Made by a program: the position numbers and the translations under genes
Assembly: GCA_913051185.1 (NCBI GenBank)
Contig: CAJXBM010000001.1
Location: 1 to 64,000 of the forward strand
Source: UBA2979 sp913051185
Lineage (GTDB): Bacteria > Chloroflexota > Dehalococcoidia > UBA2979
Direction of reading: 5' to 3'
Length of the DNA stretch: 64,000 bases
The notes under the pieces: generated by a model
The model's database searches: none
The model's input: only the letters and a program-made list of their open reading frames with translations
What the model was told of the DNA's origin: nothing
Part shown: piece after piece, positions 59,010 through 64,000 of the stretch
Layout: each line of letters starts with the position of its first letter
Numbering within the stretch: position 1 is the stretch's first letter

Positions 59010-59380
59010 TATCTGCAGATGCTAACTGCATTTGGTTAAAAGTTTAACTCTCGGGAGTTCAAAGCGAACGATTCTGTTGTGAAGTGAATTTGTTTCTGGC
59101 TGACACATTCCTCTATATTTGTTTTGTAAATAATCGAGTTCATAATCTATTTGACTTTAGTTTTATTTCACAGGATGTTCTTAAAGATTACAGACCCAGC
59201 CGGACAGAACGATATATTGTGAGTGAATCTGTTAGGAAAATCTTACGTATATCTCATCTTAATGAGAGAATTTTTATTGTCCGTATTTCTTTAAGACTTT
59301 ATAAATAAATTAACGAAATTCTCACACATCGGAGAGAAAGTGTGAGAATTATTTTTTTGTGTAATGAAAGGGAGTATGAC
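59010..59380 (+). promoter_or_regulatory. Leader of the cobalamin/siderophore-type importer with shared motifs
   Basis: This AT-rich 371-bp region has no convincing gene. TTAGGAAAATCTTA at 59232-59245 differs by one base from TTAGAAAAATCTTA at 791-804, and TTAACGAAAT at 59310-59319 is identical to 780-789. TTA triplets are 11 bp apart at 59232 and 59243, and again at 59299 and 59310. The resemblance to the two-component promoter suggests control by the same response regulator. No B12-box (cobalamin riboswitch) sequence was found. Confidence 0.5.
59317..59350 (+). repeat. 11-bp perfect inverted repeat before the importer operon
   Basis: AATTCTCACAC (59317-59327) is the reverse complement of GTGTGAGAATT (59340-59350), with 12 bases between. 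The T-rich ATTTTTTT at 59351-59358 follows directly, so the transcript could form an attenuator-type terminator just before the start of the binding-protein gene. Alternatively it is a DNA operator. The ribosome-binding site AAAGGGAG lies 17 bp further on. Confidence 0.6.
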
Positions 59381-60436
59381 TTGGGGTTACTTTTATTTAG
59401 GCAGAATATATTGTTTTTATTCACGATTAGCATAGGTATTGGACTCATGTTTTCGCTATCAGCTTGTGGCTCAGATTCCACCGATTCTAACAGCATGATG
59501 GAAGAAGCCACTGTATCTGCAACACAACAGGTTGCCACTGTTGCCGCAACTGCAGCGGCAGCCACCTCGAGTCCAACAGAATCTGCCATGCCTGATGCTT
59601 ATTATCCTAAGACAGTAAAGGATCTATTAGACCGTGATGTCGACATAACTGTGATGCCTGAGCGGATTGTGGCACTCAGTCCGTCAGCTCTCGAGTATTT
59701 ATACGCTCTGGGCGGGGTAGCAGTGGGTCGCCCATCTTCTGCTCGTCACCCTGAGTCAGCTATGGCTGTTGAAGCAGTAGGAACGTCGTATGCACCAAAC
59801 TTTGAATCAGTTTTGGGATTGAATCCAGATTTGATCATTGCTGATTCAGTGATTCATGCTCAACCTAGATTTCTTGAGCAATTCAAAGGTCTGCCGGCGC
59901 CGGTATTCTTGGCGGGTGCAGCGTCTTACGGGGATGTTCTGAAAGCATTGGAACATTTAGGTCTGGTATTAGATAGAAGCGATGAGGCTGAGGACGAAAT
60001 TGCGAGAATAGAAACGGCTATGGAAACTGCTAAATCAGTCTTGACACCGGGCGCGAGCGCCATCGTTGTGATTGCTGACAGAGACAACACACTCTATGCA
60101 GCGAAGAATACTTCATTTGCTGGTGATGTCATGGATGAGCTTGGAGTGGTGAATCCAGCCTCAGATCTTCCTGATGCCGGACCTTTTCCAGGATTTAGCA
60201 CCGCGTCGATCGAAACACTTCTTAGATGGAACCCAGATTTTATTTTCACGATAACGCCAGCACCTGAACCGGCTCCTCGCTTAAGTACTTTACTTCCCAG
60301 TATTCCACCTATGCGTGGTCTAAGTGCAGTTCAGTCCGGGAGTATATTGGAACTTCCACTAGAATTAGCATTGCAGGCGCCTGGGCCTCGGGTCGATGAA
60401 TTATTGAAATTGATTTCGGAGTCTTTGGCTCAGTAG
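59381..60436 (+). CDS. BtuF/FecB-type periplasmic binding lipoprotein (cobalamin or siderophore)
   Basis: TTG 59381 is the preferred start because AAAGGGAG lies 7 bp before it; GTG 59342, in frame, would fall inside the inverted repeat. The product of about 351 residues has a lipoprotein signal with lipobox LSAC (C29) and an Ala/Thr linker. The binding domain has DVDITVMPERIVALSPSALEYLYALG, FESVLGLNPDLIIAD, and WNPDFIFTITP, the BtuF/FhuD/FecB pattern. It binds an iron-siderophore, haem or corrinoid. First gene of a complete importer operon. Confidence 0.88.
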   Translation: MGLLLFRQNILFLFTISIGIGLMFSLSACGSDSTDSNSMMEEATVSATQQVATVAATAAAATSSPTESAMPDAYYPKTVKDLLDRDVDITVMPERIVALSPSALEYLYALGGVAVGRPSSARHPESAMAVEAVGTSYAPNFESVLGLNPDLIIADSVIHAQPRFLEQFKGLPAPVFLAGAASYGDVLKALEHLGLVLDRSDEAEDEIARIETAMETAKSVLTPGASAIVVIADRDNTLYAAKNTSFAGDVMDELGVVNPASDLPDAGPFPGFSTASIETLLRWNPDFIFTITPAPEPAPRLSTLLPSIPPMRGLSAVQSGSILELPLELALQAPGPRVDELLKLISESLAQ

Positions 60437-60445
60437 AACGGATAG

Positions 60446-61459
60446 TTGCTGAAAATTATCAGTGTTGATCTCATGGAATTCGTGAAGTCTACGGTTGTCA
60501 GAAACTTTTTGTTCCTGTTGTCGCTCGTATTGCTGGCTTTTTTATTCAGTTTGCAATTTGGGACCAGCTATTTCAGTCCAAGTGAGGTGATAAAGGGCTT
60601 AAGCACGGCTGATTCTGGAATCGATCGGACAATAATCTGGGAAATCAGATTACCAAGATCTTTGTCTGCGGCACTAGTAGGAGCTGGTCTGGGACTTGCT
60701 GGGGCAATGCTGCAGGTGACGACGCGGAACCCTTTGGCTGATCCAGCGATTTTAGGAATTAGTGCGTTGGCAGGTCTTGCGCTGGCTCTTGTGGTAGTGG
60801 TTTTTCCGTTGGTTAACTCCTATATTCGAGGACTGGCTTGTATTGCAGGTGGGGTCACTGGTGGGGCATTGATATTGTTTTTATCGAGAGGCTTTGTGTC
60901 GCCATTGCGAATCACGATTGTTGGAGTTGCTGTTGGCGCTTTTGCATCTGCTTGTATTATCGGTCTAATTACGGGCTCACGTGTTGTGTTGGACTTAGCT
61001 CTCGGCTTCCTTGCGGGTGGCTTATATGGCGCTGGTTGGGAAGACGCATTTTGGTGGCTTGTATTTCTCCCATTGATGGGTTTGGGAATTATAGGCTTAG
61101 CCAATCGTTTGGATAATTTGACTCTGGGTGATGAGATAGCAATTAACTTAGGAGAGAATCCTGATCGTACTCGTGCGGCGGCCGTTCTCTTTAGCGGTTT
61201 GATGACGGGGATAGCTGTTTCAATTTCGGGCTTAGTTTCGTTCGTTGGCCTGGCTTCTCCACATATTGCACGAGCGATTGTTGGTCGTGGATCTTTAAAC
61301 CTCTTTCTCGGCTCGATTTTGGTTGGAATTATTGTCATGCTTGCCGCCGATACAGTCGCGCGAGTGGTAATTCGCCCCTCAGAACTCCCTGCTGGAATAC
61401 TAACTGCATTCGTCGGCGCACCTATCTTAATTTACCTAGTGAGATCTAAATTGTCATGA
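60446..61459 (+). CDS. FecCD-family ABC permease
   Basis: The 337-residue protein has about ten membrane segments. RLPRSLSAALVGAGLGLAGAMLQVTTRNPLADPAILGIS and SGLVSFVGLASPHIARAIVG are the FecCD/BtuC signature segments, and the last is followed by DTVARVVIRPSELPAGILTAFVGAPILIYLV. It forms a homodimeric channel for metallophores or cobalamin. The start is TTG 60446, with weak support; ATG 60473 is possible. It overlaps the ATPase gene by ATGA (61456-61459). Confidence 0.93.
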   Translation: MLKIISVDLMEFVKSTVVRNFLFLLSLVLLAFLFSLQFGTSYFSPSEVIKGLSTADSGIDRTIIWEIRLPRSLSAALVGAGLGLAGAMLQVTTRNPLADPAILGISALAGLALALVVVVFPLVNSYIRGLACIAGGVTGGALILFLSRGFVSPLRITIVGVAVGAFASACIIGLITGSRVVLDLALGFLAGGLYGAGWEDAFWWLVFLPLMGLGIIGLANRLDNLTLGDEIAINLGENPDRTRAAAVLFSGLMTGIAVSISGLVSFVGLASPHIARAIVGRGSLNLFLGSILVGIIVMLAADTVARVVIRPSELPAGILTAFVGAPILIYLVRSKLS

Positions 61460-62259
61460 ATAGTGAACCGATAATCGCTTGTAATAACTTAACTCTTGGG
61501 TATAAAGATACGGTCGTTATAAATTCTATCAACCTGGAAGTGCGTTCTGGTGAACTTGTGTCGTTGCTGGGCCCTAACGCAAGTGGTAAGAGTACTTTAT
61601 TACGTGGACTGAGCGGAATTCGATCTATTGATTCGGGCGAACTGAGTTTCTGTGGCCAAGCAATTTCCTCGATGACCGCTAGAGAACTTGCGAAGCATGT
61701 TGCTTTTCTTCCTCAATTTCCGTCTCAAGATTTAGATTTAACCGTGCGAGAGCTAGTTAGTAGAGGACGTTCGCCTTATCTGTCACGCTTTACGGTAACG
61801 GACTCAGACAACACTAAATTTGAAGTAGATCGTGCGATCAAATTAGTTGGACTGGAGGAGCTTGCTGAACGCATGCTAGGTTCACTTTCAGGTGGTGAAG
61901 CTCAGAGAGCGTGGATTGCCTTTGCACTTGTTAGGAATCCGAAGATATTAATGCTTGACGAACCAACCAGCCATCTCGATATTAGTTATCAGCGTGACCT
62001 GATGCGATTGCTGAAAGAACTCTGTCTGGATGGACTAGCTGTCGTCATAGTCCTGCATGATGTGTCTTTGGCCTTGGCTTATTCTGATCGAGTGGTCGGT
62101 TTAGACCAAGGCAAGATCATGTTCGATGGTGACGTTTTTAACGATCCGGAACCAGCTATTCAAACATTAAGCAAGCTATTTAGAATGAATTTGCTTTCGA
62201 TACCGAGCTCTACGGGAAGGGCGCTGGTTGCACCTGATTGGATTAATCCAGAAGATTAG
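61456..62259 (+). CDS. FecE/BtuD-type ABC ATPase
   Basis: The 267 residues include Walker A SLLGPNASGKSTLLRGL, Q-loop FLPQFPSQDLDLTVRELVSRGRSPYLSRF (typical of siderophore/B12 ATPases), signature LSGGEAQRAWIAFAL, Walker B ILMLDEPTSHLDISYQ and H-loop IVLHDVSLALAYSD. It drives the FecCD permease. Translationally coupled to it. Confidence 0.94.
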   Translation: MNSEPIIACNNLTLGYKDTVVINSINLEVRSGELVSLLGPNASGKSTLLRGLSGIRSIDSGELSFCGQAISSMTARELAKHVAFLPQFPSQDLDLTVRELVSRGRSPYLSRFTVTDSDNTKFEVDRAIKLVGLEELAERMLGSLSGGEAQRAWIAFALVRNPKILMLDEPTSHLDISYQRDLMRLLKELCLDGLAVVIVLHDVSLALAYSDRVVGLDQGKIMFDGDVFNDPEPAIQTLSKLFRMNLLSIPSSTGRALVAPDWINPED

Positions 62260-62281
62260 GGGATGAATTAAAGGAGCTTGG

Positions 62282-63610
62282 GTGCAGCAGCAGTTTTCCT
62301 CCCGTAATCAGGGTTCTATTATTCGCTCGTTAAGGCTGCTAGGACCCGCGGCGGTTAATGTATCTGCCCACGAGTGGATTACTCCAATTGTGGCTGCGTT
62401 TATGGCCCGTTCATTTAATCCAGAGGAGGCCGTTGCTGGCTATGCCCTCGCACTCTCGCTAGCGTTTTTTTTGACACTTCCAAGACTTCGCATACAGGCG
62501 CTCACACTGGTATTTGTGGAGGATAATCAATCGTGGCGGGCAGTAGCGATATTCACGCTGATTTGTGCCGGAGTGGTAGTAGCAATAACTACTATAGTGG
62601 CGTTTACTCCTCTTAGTTCAATTATCTTCCTTGATTTATTCAGGATCGATAAATCACTTGCTGACGAAGCGATGGCCGCTCTTAAAGTACTTACCTTGTG
62701 GGGATTGTTTTCGGTAATTCGAGGCCATTTGTATGGAGTTGCTCTGCGATTTGAAAGAGCTAGTCTACTGTGGCTGGGTGCGGCGACAGGTCTTGCGACC
62801 GCGACTCTAGTAAGTCTCTTTTTGTATAACTTTTTCCCGGAATTTAATTCTAGAATTGGAGCGATCGCGGTTACGTCCGCGGTGACACTTGAATGTGCAG
62901 TGGCATCAATCGGCCTGCTGGTGCGGCGCAAGCCTGAGTTGAAGATTGCACGTGTTCGACCTACCCAAAAGCGAATAATGCGCTTTTTCATCCCGTTGTT
63001 ATTCGCAGCACTACTTCCTTCTCTAACCTTTCCCTTAATAAACTTTGCCATGGCCCGTAGCATTAACCCCGAGCTTTCAATAACTGCATTCACCCTTGCT
63101 TTCGGAGTCTTTTCAATAATGAGTATCCCATCGAACGGAATACAACCAACCAGTTTGGCGCTATTTGGACTGAAAGAATCTCCGCAGTTCATCAGATTTT
63201 TTGCGATAACAGTGGGAATTTTAACCGCCGTTCCGATAATTTTACTGGCTCTTAGTGATGCCGCCTCTGGGTGGGTTTTTGGGACGTTGCTTGGTGCAGA
63301 TGATGCTGTTAAGACCATGTCGATTCAAGCGCTACAGGTTTTAATGCTGCTTCCCCCGTGGCTAGCTTTAGAGCAGCTTTATGCAGCTGCAATCATGAGC
63401 AATAAAGAGCCAAGAGGAATTGTGTATATCAACATGGGTAGACTTATTTTACTTTTACTATTGGTGTTTGGTTCTTTATTCCTCGATACCGCGGAAGGAG
63501 TGTTGGTTGGTTCTGGAATAATGTCACTGACGTTGCTAGCTGAGGCTATTTTTGCAGTCATTTTTGGTCGATCTGCATTTAGATCGCTAAGATTCAGGTA
63601 TGCAAACTGA
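62282..63610 (+). CDS. MATE/MOP-superfamily-like transporter
   Basis: The 442-residue protein starts at GTG 62282 behind AAAGGAGC. About 12 membrane segments. It begins IIRSLRLLGPAAVNVSAHEWITPIVAAFMARSFNPEEAVAGYALALSLAFFLTLP. The two-lobed internal similarity, with a second start at MRFFIPLLFAALLPSLTFPLINFAMARS, is typical of the MOP superfamily of Na+- or H+-coupled exporters and lipid flippases. It follows the importer ATPase by 22 bp and probably belongs to the same operon, perhaps exporting a carrier or the unused part of an imported compound. That role is inference. Confidence 0.75.
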   Translation: MQQQFSSRNQGSIIRSLRLLGPAAVNVSAHEWITPIVAAFMARSFNPEEAVAGYALALSLAFFLTLPRLRIQALTLVFVEDNQSWRAVAIFTLICAGVVVAITTIVAFTPLSSIIFLDLFRIDKSLADEAMAALKVLTLWGLFSVIRGHLYGVALRFERASLLWLGAATGLATATLVSLFLYNFFPEFNSRIGAIAVTSAVTLECAVASIGLLVRRKPELKIARVRPTQKRIMRFFIPLLFAALLPSLTFPLINFAMARSINPELSITAFTLAFGVFSIMSIPSNGIQPTSLALFGLKESPQFIRFFAITVGILTAVPIILLALSDAASGWVFGTLLGADDAVKTMSIQALQVLMLLPPWLALEQLYAAAIMSNKEPRGIVYINMGRLILLLLLVFGSLFLDTAEGVLVGSGIMSLTLLAEAIFAVIFGRSAFRSLRFRYAN

Positions 63611-63628
63611 ATAAGGCGATCAACCCGT

Positions 63629-64000
63629 ATGTCGATATACCTTCCTTTTTCTGACGATGAGTACAAGATGTCTCTCGGTCTTAACGTGATTGATGAGAGC
63701 GACTGGCTGGAAGTTTCTGATTCAATCGATCAAGACCTGCAATTACGCGAGAAAGAGCGCCTTTTCGATTCATCACCGGAAGAGGTGTTTCGGGCCGAGG
63801 AGCTCGCATTTGAAGCATCACTTGAGACACTGCTACTCGTCATCTCTTCTCTTGAGGAACACCATCCCGTTCTCTATTTACGCGGACGTGAACTTGGCCT
63901 GATATCGGATCTGGATGCTGGGGGTTGGGAGAACTATTTCTTAACCCACCCTGGGACACATCCCTTATCGATTGCTTCTCGCTTGGTGACCGAGGATTTG
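63629..64000 (+). CDS. DUF3445-like (haem-dependent oxidative N-demethylase-like) protein, cut by window edge
   Basis: ATG 63629 opens a frame of 124 codons that runs off the window. It begins MSIYLPFSDDEYKMSLGL, followed by NVIDESDWLEVSDSIDQDLQLREKERLF and a later LLVISSLEEHHPVLY. The pattern of a GL…DWLE…K-x-R-L start followed by a Glu-rich helix matches the DUF3445 family, related to the alpha subunit of haem-dependent oxidative N-demethylase. That enzyme removes methyl groups from dimethylamine-type substrates in some bacteria. The family call is moderately sure, the activity is not. It lies 18 bp after the MATE-like gene and may be co-transcribed with it. Confidence 0.7.
   Translation, partial: MSIYLPFSDDEYKMSLGLNVIDESDWLEVSDSIDQDLQLREKERLFDSSPEEVFRAEELAFEASLETLLLVISSLEEHHPVLYLRGRELGLISDLDAGGWENYFLTHPGTHPLSIASRLVTEDL

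Noticed and set aside
59084..59308. A 74-codon open frame in the importer leader
   Set aside because: It is AT-rich with no ribosome-binding site or recognisable protein pattern, and overlaps the putative regulatory motifs. More likely non-coding leader DNA.
59010..59380. Cobalamin riboswitch before the BtuF-type gene
   Set aside because: I looked for the conserved B12-box and found nothing similar, so no riboswitch is called.
63690..63902. A 70-codon open frame near the right edge
   Set aside because: The frame starting at 63629 runs to the window end and matches the DUF3445 pattern, so the other frame is a shadow.
1..64000. CRISPR arrays, insertion sequences, integrases, rRNA or tRNA genes
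   Set aside because: Scanning by eye found no spaced direct-repeat array, transposase- or integrase-like protein, or RNA gene. Absence by eye is not proof for tRNAs.

Overview
The window looks like chromosomal DNA of an aerobic, moderately AT-rich heterotrophic bacterium. My best guess is a marine Chloroflexota of the SAR202/Dehalococcoidia type. This is an inference from gene content: many CoA-ester enzymes (crotonases, a CaiB/BaiF transferase, a carboxyltransferase, a PEP-mutase-like lyase), a Baeyer-Villiger-type flavin monooxygenase, an F420-type luciferase-like oxidoreductase, paralogous DHA2 major-facilitator pumps, Tat-lipoprotein family-5 solute-binding proteins, System I cytochrome c maturation and a caa3 oxidase. 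No rRNA, tRNA, CRISPR array, transposase or phage gene was found.

Layout. 1-3.5 kb: a partial Ni/Co (NiCoT-type) transporter, divergent from an operon of a small secreted repeat protein, an OmpR-type response regulator and a histidine kinase. 3.5-10.2 kb: small redox and zinc-ribbon proteins, then a CoA-ester catabolic cluster. 10.4-14.4 kb: peptide/opine-type ABC importer genes (binding protein, DppB, DppC). 14.7-25.5 kb: four MFS transporters, PdxA, a third crotonase and several small enzymes. 25.5-33.1 kb (minus strand): a second complete family-5 ABC importer with a fused double ATPase, plus an orphan DppC-type permease translationally coupled to a tyrosine phosphatase. 33.5-38 kb: 2-hydroxyacid dehydrogenase, GreA, RsmG, DinB-like protein, small proteins, and a gene broken by an amber codon. 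38-50 kb: a respiratory island, with ccmG-E-F-H-A-B-C-D and ctaB on the minus strand facing away from ctaC-D-E-F-G on the plus strand. 50-59 kb: nadE, a divergent folP-like gene, two degenerate-looking enzyme homologues (DegT-fold without its lysine, ROK-like without its catalytic motifs), a flavin monooxygenase, an F420-type enzyme, rimI and a flippase-like membrane protein. 59-64 kb: a cobalamin/siderophore-type ABC importer, a MATE-like transporter and a partial DUF3445 protein.

How it fits together. The two ccm/cta arms together build haem-copper respiration: haem export, apocytochrome reduction, haem O synthesis, oxidase subunits and CtaG copper assembly. The ABC and MFS transporters next to CoA-ester enzymes suggest uptake and breakdown of organic compounds whose identity the sequence does not reveal. 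The most interesting signal is regulatory. The promoter region shared by the Ni/Co transporter and the two-component operon has four TTA triplets spaced exactly 11 bp apart. A 14-bp motif from it recurs with one mismatch, together with an identical 10-mer, in the leader of the cobalamin/siderophore-type importer 58 kb away. This hints at one metal or corrinoid regulon. Other points of note are an exact 126-bp internal gene duplication, long perfect hairpins between binding-protein and permease genes in both ABC operons, two palindromes over the nadE promoter, and several enzyme homologues that have lost catalytic residues.
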